This document shows, in pieces, positions 12,801 through 24,400 of a stretch of 64,000 nt of DNA (position 1 is the first letter of the stretch; every line of letters begins with the position of its first letter). The position numbers were made by a program, and so were the translations under genes. Source of the DNA: Nemopilema nomurai (taxonomy: Eukaryota; Cnidaria; Scyphozoa; Rhizostomeae; Rhizostomatidae); NCBI GenBank assembly GCA_003864495.1, contig ML133422.1, positions 927,057-991,056 of the forward strand. Reading direction: 5' to 3'. Below the pieces are notes generated by a model. The model was not told where the DNA came from and did not search any database. It saw only the letters and a list, made by a program, of their open reading frames with translations.

Positions 12801-15800
12801 TTAAATACAGACGAGTACGGCTATAGAGCTTGAAGCTCCTTCTTGCAGTCTTCGGATGCTACGCAGGGAATATTTCCGGTCCTGCTGCGTTCCATTGCAA
12901 TGGAAAAGCATGGAAAATTCTTCTTACGGTTAGCTGTGGTTGGGTGAATTCCTTTTTCGAACAAATAGAAGAGTATTTCTGATACAAATGTCCATGCATA
13001 ACATCGACTAAACATTATTCATAAAAACAACAAATACATTTTACGCTGTCTGATATGGTGTTATATATTCGAGGACATGGATATATGAAAGATACTAGAG
13101 TATAGACAAGGTATTAGATAGATATATGTGTATAGACAAGACATATAAAAGATATAAGAGTGTTGACAAGATATGTGATGTTATAAGACATGAAAGTTGA
13201 AAACCTTGACAAAAAGATTTTTGGGCTTCAATATGAACGGAACGAAATAATACATCGTGAAAAGAAAAGGGAAAATCAAGGATGACTTGGCTTTTAAAAA
13301 TAGCCTAAATTTTATGATCAACTTTCAAAATTATCATGACATATGGAGAAGGCATGCACGACAGTTACAAGGTAACGGACTTTTAAACATAATCTGAAAA
13401 AATTACCAGGTGATAGATCTTGTGGCTGCTTTCTAAATGAGCCTTGAAACCTAGAAAAGAAAAGAAAACTCTCTGAATTTCTGACCATGGTTAAATTGAC
13501 ATTAGATCGTCAAATTGGGCAAGCTCTGCTATTCTACAGGTAGTCATATTTCTCTGCTACTGAGAATTGAAAGTCTTCTTGATTCTACCCTGTTAAATGC
13601 ATCAGCCGTGTGGATTCAGGACATCGAGGTAAGGAGAAAGTAGCTTGATTAGATCCAAGGGGTTGTCTGAGACAAGGGAATACTTGAGACAGTTCAAATA
13701 TCGTACTCTCCAGTTGCAAGAATGGTTCATTATCATTGAAAGGAAATGACAATCAGCATAGGCTTCCAAGCTTATGGTACTGTTGAACAAATGTCGTCAC
13801 AATGGTTAGTATGCTCCAATTGCGACAAAAATGCATCGATGTTTAGAAACCACAAAAGACAATTCCAGTGTCTGCTGCGACTGACACGAATCAACCGTTA
13901 ATTTCAATCACTCTCCTCGATCTATGAACCTTGAAATTACAATAACTCGATGTTTTTCCTTTTCGACGGAATAACAACGTATCAGCTTTGGTGGGTTGGA
14001 CCAGAATCACACTATGAACGCTCCTATATAGACTACCCTTCCCTTAACACCACCCCCCTCTCAATCACTTCTACCCCTTTACTTCTAAGAAAAGAGCCAT
14101 AAATGCCATGTTGTGAAAAAGGCAGCTAAACGCTCTTTTAGAAGACAAAACCTCCCCTAGGCGTTCAATCGTAACAGATATACACTAAAGTTTACTAAAC
14201 TACTTTGTCGCATTTAATCATCATCCCATCGTTAATTTTCTATTATTTTCCTCGATTTATAAGTTCAGACTAAAAGCACTTCAAAATGTGAACGCTTACG
14301 GCGCAGGTGTGTTTTTAGATTGCTAATTATCGTTCTCAAATTTGTGCATTGTGGCGGCAGTATCCATGAATGGTTGGAATTAACCCTTTATCCAGAGAAG
14401 CAGCAGAACGTCACTATTTGCTTGTTATACAGAGCAAGCGTGTTTGATTTCTAAAACAACAGTAGCAGTGGTTTGGTTATTGGATTTCCTGCCACAGGAA
14501 TGACATCAAACCACGAACTAAAAGGGCCAGACAAAGGCAGGCTTCTATGATTTTGTGCCCAGGACACTTTCTGTCCATGTTCGAATAACGATCCACGGAC
14601 AAATGTTCATAAGTAGAATAACGAGTCTACATGCAACGTAACATCGTGGGACACAACTTCAATGGGGAGGGATCATCAGAGAAAACCTCCGAATCTGTGA
14701 AAACAGTATTCAAATATGGCACACAAGTCAATCGACATTTTATTGATCAAAGGTGGATTGTATAAAACCCGCGAAGGTTTAAAATACTATGCTTTCATTC
14801 ATAATTCGACTTCAAACGAATTTCTTTTCAAGTTCATCAAAAACTCAAGCTGAAATCGAAAAATATGAAAAAGCAACTTTTGGCAAGCCCTTAAACCTTA
14901 AGATCACAAAACATCTGCTGTTTTCTTTTGATTGGCTTCAACTGTGCAGCAACTTTAAATTGTGTGAGGCTAACAGTACCTTAATTACAGGTAGTCTTTG
15001 TCTAACTTGCACCCTAACTATCCAGCTCCAATTATCTCGCAAAATTGAAAAAACCTGACTGAAATTGAAATTCCCTGGTTGTAGTTAATACAAAAGTGGA
15101 AAGTCTAAGCAATTCTAGATTCCTCTTCATACAATGATTCTGGTTTTGTGTCATTAATTATCTACACCATTGTATCAATTTCCTTTGATCATTATAGCTA
15201 AACTATTTATCTCTAAGATCAGTGGACTAAATTGTTTGTAATGGAATTGAGCTAAGTAACATTGAGGCTTTATCCAACTACAGGATGTCTAAATGAATCA
15301 AGATAAATGAGATCTGAACCCACTCAATATCCTTGATAAATGCATGGTTCTTGATTGCAGTAATATACAACAAGTATGTTGCTTAATCGCGACTGCAAAG
15401 TATAGTAATTAGATAAGCAGAAATGAATGGTTATACAAGAATTCTTTACTGGTTTGTTCAGTTTTGAAACTTAAGTTGATTTGGAAAACACTGAAATAAC
15501 TTTGTTGCAATTGTTTGGCTTTGGAGATTCTTTTGAAACAGATCTCTTCAAAGGTACCAAAAAACTGAATAAATGGAAAACTATTTTAATAAGAACATAT
15601 TAAAATTTCATATCAACATAAGCATATGCTGAAATTGATTTATATCCTCAAGTTCATTTTGCCACCTTCCTAATGCAGCATTCACAAATAAAAAATTCAA
15701 AGTGGAATTACTATTCTTCCATTCAGTGCCAAGAACATTTGAAACCTTCTGCGATTTTGACTATGCCATTATCTACTAAGGTTTCCTTATGGCAAATATT

Positions 15801-16427
15801 TGACAAATCCTTAGATTTTTGTTAAAAACCACACTTGAATACACTGATATAGGGTAGTTTGAGAAAAGGAAGAAGGCACTTGTAAGTACCATCAAATAAG
15901 GAAAATATGCAACAAAATATTTTCCATCCAAGAGCTCCTGTTGTTTTAATTTGATGAGATCAAAACAATGCAAAGTAATAAGTAGTATCATGCTTCAAAC
16001 TAGTTATTGTTTTGGTGTTGATATGACTGTTATTCAAGTCTCATTAAGGTCTGAAAAAATATTATATGGAGTGGCAGGTGTCTAGTTACCAACCAACAAC
16101 AGTGCTAAAGCCTATATCAAAACAGAAACTACATTTTCAACAGAAGTTATTACCATGCAAGAAAAAGTCAAACTTTTTGTTAAAGAAGAAAATTTTGTGA
16201 AAGATTTGAGGAGAAACAGTGCCTGGTCATCCCTCAAAGATATAGCAAGCAATAGGGTTTTACACTATAAAAAATACATAGAATGTGGTTATTATTGCTT
16301 GACAAAAGTATATAAATGCTAAAAGAGTGCAAACAAATTCTGATTGAATGTAACTGTTTAAAACAAAATTCAATACTTACTGGTTCATCCCTAAAATATT
16401 ATCTCCAAAACCTCCACCAACAGACAT
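898..16427 (-). CDS. CNOT2: CCR4-NOT transcription complex subunit 2, N-terminal and central part (3' end beyond window)
   Basis: Scaffold subunit of the CCR4-NOT deadenylase complex, which removes mRNA poly(A) tails and represses transcription. Exons in transcript order: 16427-16381 (ATG), 13450-13407, 12721-12570, 12034-11989, 11630-11586, 11224-11183, 10799-10761, 10122-10052, 9401-9262, 9100-8954, 8380-8261, 7962-7891, 7535-7465, 7073-6933, 5736-5611, 2872-2812, 1718-1657, 1015-898. Every junction has GT-AG ends and the phases agree, giving about 514 codons. Diagnostic matches to animal CNOT2 are two FPAL motifs (DVDFPALANR; NEDFPALPG) and the conserved stretch VITNIPVGMVTDQFGMIGLL followed by TFIRAAETEP. 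The start exon reads MSVGGGFGDNILGMNQ; its ATG is the first of the chain, and any 5' UTR exon to the right was not resolved. The disordered Ser/Gln-rich N-terminus is longer than in human CNOT2, partly through repeated small exons. The C-terminal NOT2/3/5 domain continues left of the window; I found no further exon in 1-890. The acceptor of exon 7535-7465 is the least certain junction. Confidence 0.94.
1054..1290. repeat. 12-bp minisatellite (tcttctgtcaca) in CNOT2 intron
   Basis: A run of about ten good copies of tcttctgtcaca, with degenerate copies on both sides, sits in the CNOT2 intron about 40 bp upstream (transcript sense) of the exon at 1015-898. On the transcribed strand the unit is purine-rich (agaagatgtgac). 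Because 12 is a multiple of 3 it gives an open frame of repeated DVTE, which I treat as an artefact. Confidence 0.85.
3306..3675. repeat. Minisatellite of about 26-30 bp units in CNOT2 intron
   Basis: Roughly a dozen imperfect copies of a unit resembling aaagggccattggaccatag plus aagat are arranged head to tail. The array explains the apparent open frame of repeated SLFIFYG-like segments on the minus strand here. It lies in the large CNOT2 intron between exons 5736-5611 and 2872-2812. Confidence 0.85.
4070..4420. repeat. Low-complexity GATGATTA-rich tract
   Basis: Long stretch dominated by gatgat, gattac and aatgatt words without a fixed period, inside the same CNOT2 intron. It looks like decayed simple sequence. 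Confidence 0.6.
6155..6445. repeat. 99-bp tandem repeat in CNOT2 intron
   Basis: The segment starting atgaagacaacagttggagt at 6213 recurs at 6312 and, in part, at 6411, a 99-bp period. A partial copy precedes it from about 6155. Neighbouring full copies differ by only a few bases, so the duplication is recent. The unit is itself built from atcatcaatc words. Its open frame of 33-residue repeats follows from 99 being divisible by three and has no splice context on the plus strand. Confidence 0.85.
10761..11630 (-). repeat. CNOT2: Cluster of three duplicated phase-1 mini-exons in CNOT2
   Basis: Three consecutive exons of 45, 42 and 39 nt (11630-11586, 11224-11183, 10799-10761) all begin and end in phase 1. 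They encode related modules: DPRVGTWNGAGQAFD, DPRSGAWNGGQSLD and the more diverged DVSADLWRSTSQP, each closed by a Gly codon split over the junction. The first two share D-P-R-x-G-x-W-N-G. Because all three are symmetrical, any one can be skipped or included without changing the frame. I infer tandem exon duplication inside the disordered N-terminal region. Whether they are alternatively spliced cannot be seen from DNA. Confidence 0.75.
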
Positions 16428-18341
16428 TAAACCAAATAAATCTTTGCTCTGTATATGATTTAGTTATGCTAAAAAAGAAAAGAAAAAGGAACATGAACAA
16501 TGATTATTAACTGTTAACAACTCCTAACTGAGCAATTGTGTTTAGTTGTGAGATAGTAAATATAAATAAGAATAAATACTAGAGGAAGAATGTTCAGAGA
16601 TGTATGGGATGTAATGCCAAGCCAATTTCTCAGATGGAGAACAGCTCATGTAACAACACAACAAGCTGATCAAAAAACTATCAATTTTCAGGATGTGAAA
16701 TTAATTACAATTAAGAGTCTTTTCTCTAAATTCTACTTTAAATGACCATGCATGCCTTACATGAAACTTGGTTACAAGAGTAAACACTGCAAGAGATTTT
16801 GCAGCAGCATTAGATGTGGTGTTTTTAAACTGCAGGCCAGGGGAATAGTTTTGTGTATTTAAAGAAATGACATTTATATCTTCAGAGAACTTTGAAACCA
16901 ATCAAGATGCCAAAGCAATCCCAGACAATGTGTCTTGATATGTGGAAAAGTCTAATTTGATTACAAACATGGCTCCAATCTTATCATCTGTAAGATTATC
17001 TTCCAGAAACTTCCTTTTATGAGGAGCAATTTTTCATTAAGCATTTTCAAAAGCATTAACCTTCTAAAATCTTATAAAAACTATAGAAAAAAGTGCATGA
17101 ATAAACTGTAAAAACTAGGACAAGATCCTAATTCCTTACTTTTTAGTCTTTAATACATATGCATGTCAATAAATCATGGTTCAAAATCTTACTAAGATAT
17201 AAAAAAATGTTCAGAAATTGATTGCATTCTTAAGTAAATATTTAGAAAACATAAACCAGATTAAATGATTTATTATTAATGATGATTTAACCACATAGCA
17301 TATCAAAAACTATTATGGATTTGGACAAAGTAAAAAACATCCCTTTGCTTTCAAAACAACGTAAAATATTAACACCTTTAAGTAGGCATAACATGGATGT
17401 GAATTTTTAGCATCTTTATAAAGTTTAACAAATGCACCAACCATTTATCTATATTTCTTAAAAAACTTGTAAAACATAAACCATGTCACATAAATAGAAA
17501 CTTCAACCAGATTTTAGAGGCCAATAGCTTTTGTAAACATTGTTTTACAGGTGAAAACTTTTCAACAAGCTTGTAATTACAAGCTACAAATTACAATTTC
17601 TAGAATAGCTCTGAGCTTTACTTCTGGGTCAAAATAACCTTGTTCTACCATTAAAAGCCATACAAAGAAAGATAAAGAACTATACCATCAGTATATATCT
17701 AAACATTTTCTATGCAACCTCCCTTGAAGTATAAATATGAAATGGTCATAAAACATGGGCTTAAATTTCAACTACATCTGCTTCACTTGGATATAAAGTG
17801 GCTTTTACTATTGGGTGCCACAAAACAGACCTTTCAAATATTGTGAACAGAACCTATCAATATGTTTGCAGACTCTACACTTAGCAAAAGCTGAAATCCT
17901 TAAGAATAAAAAAAACTGGCAAAATATTGAATTAATGTGAAATATACATGCAGATGAAATTGGTTGCAAAAAAAATCCTTGAAATCGCATATTACAGCTT
18001 TTATTATACAAAAAGAGCCATAATGCAACACTACCTCTTATATTGACTGATTGTGCCCAGTAAAACAAATTAAATAAATCCTTTTTCAATGGGATATCAG
18101 ATATGCAAACTAAATTCTGTAACATCCAGTTAGCTTTATGAATAAATAATCTTACTCTGTGGACTGTTTTAAAAACTCTCTCCACTTAGTGTCCGTAACC
18201 CTGCAATAGCATGTCTGCCAATATTATTCGTTATTGTGCAATTCGGAGCACTTCTTGCTTCTTGATATCATTCTCGTAGCAGTATCAACGTTTAGATGGC
18301 AAGGCATACTAAACAAATGAAACGGTGAATATCCAAATTTG
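16428..18341. other. AT-rich region upstream of the CNOT2 start codon
   Basis: This should contain the CNOT2 5' UTR, perhaps a first 5' UTR intron, and the promoter. A plausible acceptor (catatacag on the minus strand, near 16450) lies just upstream of the ATG. No coding sequence with family resemblance was found on either strand. Confidence 0.4.
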
Positions 18342-18413
18342 AAAGACCTTATTATGATATAACAGAAAGACCTTATCATGATATAACAGAAAGACCTTAT
18401 CACGACATAACAA
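18342..18413. repeat. Three tandem copies of a 24-bp unit
   Basis: Copies at 18342-18365, 18366-18389 and 18390-18413 begin aaagaccttat. The first two differ at one position; the third carries more changes. They lie upstream of CNOT2. Confidence 0.85.
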
Positions 18414-21400
18414 AGTTCCTGGAAATTTCAGTGAAAATATGGGCAAAAACAAAAAACCATCAAAAATTTCATTCGCTAAACCCTATAGGTTTGAGATATC
18501 GACATGAATGGTCAAATGAATAAGGAATCTTTGGAAATTTCCTGATAAAGCGATGTCTGATACAATCGTAGATTACCGCCCTTCTGCGTTTGGGCCTAGC
18601 CTCAAGATACCGTTAAAAGTACCAAAGTTTGCGTCGAGTACAAGACTGCAGGATAACCAATACGTACCTCATAAGTTTATATACGCCAAGTAGAAAGATG
18701 AAACTTGATGTTATTTACAGCAGATTTACAAGCAAGGCATACCAGTACAAATAATAATTATTCAAAATATCCTAAGCAGTTTTTACAAAAGTGGAAACCC
18801 CGACTTATGAAGCAGTCGCGCATAAAAAGAATCAACAACGCATGCGTGCGGCGCCAGCCTCAGCTCCATAACGAAATCGAAAACTTGTTGAACAGTTATC
18901 GACAAAAGTCAGACAGCAAATTTTTGAAATTTCAACAATAGAAACATTTCTTTGGGTCTCTGTCTATTCTGAACAATAAACTTGTGAACGTGAATACTCA
19001 CTTATGCAGGAGAATTCGTAATATTATCGGGGAAGGTCAGCAACGTTAAGCATGTTAAGGTAGTGTAAAGAAAGTTCATTAGCAAAGAGCATTTTTGAAA
19101 TCAAGACGCATAGACCAATCAACTCTACTGACTACCAAACTAAAAGAAAGGGAAATTGCCCACATTTTCATCGAGTTTAAAAATCCGAAGAAAAATCAGA
19201 CTAACGTGGACGTAAGTGCGGGAGATACTTTTCATTAAAATGTGTATTTGTTAAATTTGTGCCATGAAATCGTGATTTATTCCCCATTGAGGGGCTCACT
19301 TTTATTACTAAAGTATGACGTAGGCTATGTACTGTGTGTCTATTGCAGCAATAAAGAGCTAGATTCTATGACAAATAGTTATTTAGCTCACATCATAGTG
19401 ATATTGGGACAGCGAAGTCTTAACCCGTTTTGGAATACGTTTGCATGAGATTTCTACATAAAATTGCCAGACGTTAATGTAAGCACAGGAAAAGTGAATT
19501 TTAACTTTGTTGTAAATAAATGTTTTTTACTCTGCTTTTCTTGATTGTGAGAATAATGTAAGTAAAAGTCTTCCTTTTGCCTTCTTGCTTCTTGCCTTTT
19601 CCCACTTCCCCACTCTCCGTACAGTGGGGAAGTCATTACTTATAACTTGACCAAAATGTTTCGAAAAAACTTGATCCTTTGTCACTAAATTCAGAGCACT
19701 GATAAGATACACGTCTCTGAGTAAGTACATTGATAAGACATTTGTGTTTCCTGAAAAGAAATTGATAACTTACTAATCTCTAAAAATCATGTAGTTTCAC
19801 TAAAACAGTTTTGACTTCAGCTTTTGTTCAGAAATAACTTTTGCTTTAGAGGCGCGACACCCTCTCCAATGGAAACACAAGAAAACACAAAATTACAGGA
19901 TGATATTGATATTATCTATCATAGGTGTGATTACGAACCATGCCAACTTGAGGTATTTTGACAGGAATTATTTGCAAGAATTTTTGACAGTAAAAGAAGT
20001 TTTAGGTTGCTATTGAAGAAGGAAGAAAACTCAGCGATGCACAAAGCTTTATTTGACATCCATCATTAAAGGTCAATTTTGCTTACTGCTGTCGTTCAGG
20101 GCTGTTACAAGAACTGAAAGCACTGCACTTTAACGTAACAAAATTAAAGCGATGAAAAGTGGAAGCTCTATGAAATAAGAGAAGGGAGGAATTTATTCAC
20201 TTAAGGCATATCAAAAAAGTCAATTTTGCATATTAAAATGTTTACAACACTCTTTAAAATTTTCAAATAACTTTCAGAATTTCGATGTTTGCCTAGCGCG
20301 AGCGTTTTTCAATCTTGCATATTACATCGAAAGGCATCGTGAAATCAGTCTCCTTTTCGTACCAATACTTTCAGTGTCTGGAATCATGTGTTTTATATAA
20401 AATGCTTTTAGTTCATGAATACTTTATTGACTTTCCATTCATCAAGAGTTTCTGCACGCCATTATGGACAAGAGTACTTGTCAATGAGCAATAAAGTAGC
20501 TTATAAATCAATAAGTATAATCAATATGGTCAATAGAAAATGAAAACGCCAAGCCGAGTTTCAATGAAGATAGTCACAAAAGTTTGCTTCTTGCAAGACT
20601 CTACAAAAAGGCCTTTCCAGAGTCCTAGCAAAGTAAAGAAGGGCTGACTTGCAAGACTGAGAGCCAAAATTAAATCTATTGGCTAAGGGCTTTTAGAGAA
20701 AGACAGATCTGTTTTCAAGGACAATAAAAAGCTTCAGAGTTTACTGTCTTTGGAAATAAAATTAATTACAAGTTAAGTGTTGTCCGAAGGCAAGGAGCCA
20801 AAGAAAAACAAACTTTTTCACTACTTGCAAACATAATGCGCAATATCGAACAAAATCCTAAGATTTACAAACAATTTACGTCATTGGCCTTTTAAACTCT
20901 CATTAATTGGCCTTTGACCTTTGCTACTGTGTCTCTGTCAAACAATTGTAAGTACAAAGTCAAGATTTCCCAATAAAACTATAAACAGTTCTTTTTCCAA
21001 AATGAAAAGTCGAGTATGGCAAAGTTCTTAACAAACAAATTTTCAGTTTATTTTTCGATTTGCTACTGTTTTGCACACGTATAAAGTTGATAAAGAATTG
21101 TGAATCGTAGAAAACAGGGATCTACTTGTAGATAGACTGTGAAAGACTAGGGGAATCTTACAATTGTCAATTTATAAAATTAAAAGAAATCAAAAGCGTC
21201 TAGGCATGCTTTTACATTACAAAAGAGATCATGAGAAACCTTAATATCTGATGTAGAAAACAGTAGCATCGATAAAGCTCTACGGCCAGTTATATGCAGA
21301 TCTTAAGGGTGACTCTCTCTTCATTGACTCTGGGCTCTAGACTATCCATTGCAATACTTGATGGAATAGTCTAGAGTGATCATTCGCTATTAGAAATTAC

Positions 21401-21434
21401 ATTTTGGAATATCGTAAGGTCTGGTGTCTATATC
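18414..21434. other. Intergenic region between CNOT2 and the SEA/CRD gene
   Basis: About 3 kb without a convincing exon on either strand. Open frames here are short, lack splice context and show no recognisable motif. The right end should include the 3' UTR of the SEA/CRD gene. Confidence 0.45.
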
Positions 21435-24400
21435 TTAGAATTGGGGTCGGTAAATTCTGTTGATAGGGTTAGCCTTGCTCTTGACCTGGGCTTTTGCCTT
21501 TTTCGCCAGCCATCTCTTCTGCACAAAGCAGCAAGTGGGAGTGCATGTTGGTGCACATGTGGCTGGGCATCCAACTGCGCAGCCAGCTGGTGCGGGAGGA
21601 GGTGGAGGAGGCATGGGCTGGGCCATTGGAACGGGGACGTAGATGGTCTGTTCGTTTGCTGGGTCTCCTCCGCAGCAGGATGCGTCGCATGCAGGAGAGC
21701 AGGTCTGTGGGCATCCCCCCATGCATGCTCCAGCGGGTGCTCCCCCGACGAGTAGGTTTTGATCAAGGTCAGCTGAAAGAAGCAAAGAACAATGATATGC
21801 TGTTATTATCATGGATCATTTAAAGCTGGCTTCTTTGATGAATATATGAAAGGTAGCGCTGAGTCACCAAAATGAATGAAAATTTACCAAGTGTGTACTT
21901 ATCATGCACATTTTGTCACAAATATCATTATCAAAATCTACCAAAAATAAAATATTTGTGACCATTGAACTTTACAAAATGTTGACTAGACCACCGTCAT
22001 AGCACACTCTTCTACCTCTGTAGAAGCCTTTGGAGTTTTGTGGTTTGAATAATATGTATGAACTTAGATAAAGATGAGATATGTTAGTGAGGATCTTCAT
22101 TTTAGTTCTAGTGAGGATGGCTCTCTTCTAGCTCTGTGCTTAAGGAAGTCTCAAAGCAGTGAAACAGCTCATTGATCTCCATCCTCCACCCATTAGTCAT
22201 AGTATAATCCGTTTTTATTAAAAAAGCATTCCTCTTAATCGTTTCATACAGCCGATGTCAAGAAAGGGTAGAAATAAAGATAAACTTTAATTAGTCACAA
22301 GCGTGAAAGTATATCCAATAAATGGATAAAATGCGTTTTTGGCAGCTTAAAAAAATCACATTCTTTTTAATCGCGGACTATCATCTACAATTTGTAGAAG
22401 GAATGCACAGAATTTTGGCCAAATGCAATTAGGTTGCATGCATCACTAGCTTACGATAAGTCTTGTAATTTGATGAAAAGCTTGAGGTGTAAAACTTTAA
22501 AGTTAGGCTTCAAAGGGGACAGTAATTCTTTTCCCTAGCATTCAGAGTCCTTATTTTCAATGGAAAATTCCCTTCTATGCCGTGTGAAATTTCATCTCTA
22601 ATCTGAATCTAAACTCAAGATGTTACCAGCATCACATCTAAACCTTATTTGCAAACTTCTTTTGGCATTGTGTGTAGATGCTGCAATGCATTGCTGCAAA
22701 GTCTGAAGAGACTACCTAGCGGTTAGATTACTCAACTGGATTGTCATCCAAAAATCACGGAGCGGGTACCAGTATTTTGAACTTGAAAGAGAAATGCGTT
22801 CAAGCGTAGTGCAAAGGGTTACTCACTGACTTCAATGTAGCTTGGTTGAATCTCGAGTTCACCGATTTTACCAGCTTGAACAGCTTGTGAAAAGATGTCC
22901 ATATGTCCTTTGGCCTTCTTTGTGAATCGAATAGCGAAATGTGCCAGAATGCCTCCTTCAGTGCATCTGAAATCAAAAAGTAATCAATTGTGTTTAAAAG
23001 TGAGCAAACACAAGTGATTCTGCTAATCATAAAAATTTTGATTGTGGTTTATAGTGATCAGTAGGGATCAATGGTGATTAATGGTGATCAATGATGATCA
23101 ATGGTGATCAATAGTAATCAATGGTGATAATGATTGAGATTATTGTGATGATTATTGATGATGATTGACAACCAATGTCAAATGGCTGTTAACGATAGTT
23201 ATGATTGTTATAGTTGATAATTAGCGTCTGTTGAAAGTGATTAATGATCTTGATTGTGATATGCTTCTGATCATTTGTAACTGATGGAGACACGTGATTG
23301 CCAAGTTCCTTGCTGATAATTATATTGGGTAAAAACAAAAATCATTAGAAAAATTCCTGAATGATAATGTGCAAATGATGTCATTTTGATGCATCAAACA
23401 TCATCTTGTGACAAAAGAAGTTTGCAAATGTTACAAATGATGAAAAGATTGTCTTGCAAAAATGACACTCCGTCTCATATTTGCTGTTAAAGAGAAACAC
23501 CATTTGTTTTCCTTACTCAAATTTGTTTATAAGGCTTTAAATTGTTCATTTTTTCGTGACTTGAGAATTAACTGAAGTTTTCAATAACTGCTTCTGGGCA
23601 GGTGACAAAATGTTACTTATTTTATTAACAATGGCTTTAGCTTGACTCGTTGGGAGTTGCTTTCTCTGACATAGGTATCACGAAGAAAGAAGTCTCTATT
23701 GGCTAAAACCTTTGGGTCTATAACCAGAAGATCTTAACAAAACTTACTCGAAGCTCAGTGCAAGTAGATCCTGGTAGTAATCATAGTTGGCATACATCTG
23801 GAGAGTCTGCAAGGGGAACACAAATATATCAGAATTGTTGCTTTTGCTATTTCTATTTTAGGCACGTATTACAAAATACTCTGATAGAGGTTTCAAATGT
23901 AGAGACATACAGATCTACTTAAAATGTTCACAAATCTTGTATGTTTATCAACTTGATAGTAAAGAGAAACGTTATTTGTGGATTAATTTGAAAGTGTGAG
24001 ACAAATTAAAATTCTAGAGAAAGATAGAGGAAATATAAAAGTACATACGCTGAAAACTACTAGGAGCTAATATCTGAAACAATTTATATTAATATACACA
24101 AAACACTCTTCTGCGGTAATCACTCTTTTATAATAATTATCTTTAATATAACTTAAATTTTGATAAAAAACAGAAAGCGGAAGGAAATTTGATAACAAAT
24201 TGTTTACTTACGGCATCGTAGAGTTTTCCTCTGAGTTCTTGGAATTTTGGACTTGCAACGTTGCTCAGCTCAGGACTGCATTCTTGCCCAAGAATTTTAA
24301 GTGTGACGTAGTAGTCTTTACCTAGAATGGATAGGAAGAACATGAAATGCTACATGAAGATATTCATATCCAGATTGGCCTTCAAAAACTAAGTCTACGT

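Noticed and set aside
21441..21823. Several long open frames on both strands
   Set aside because: Shadows of the GC-rich terminal exon of the SEA/CRD gene; only one minus frame continues the upstream exons in phase.
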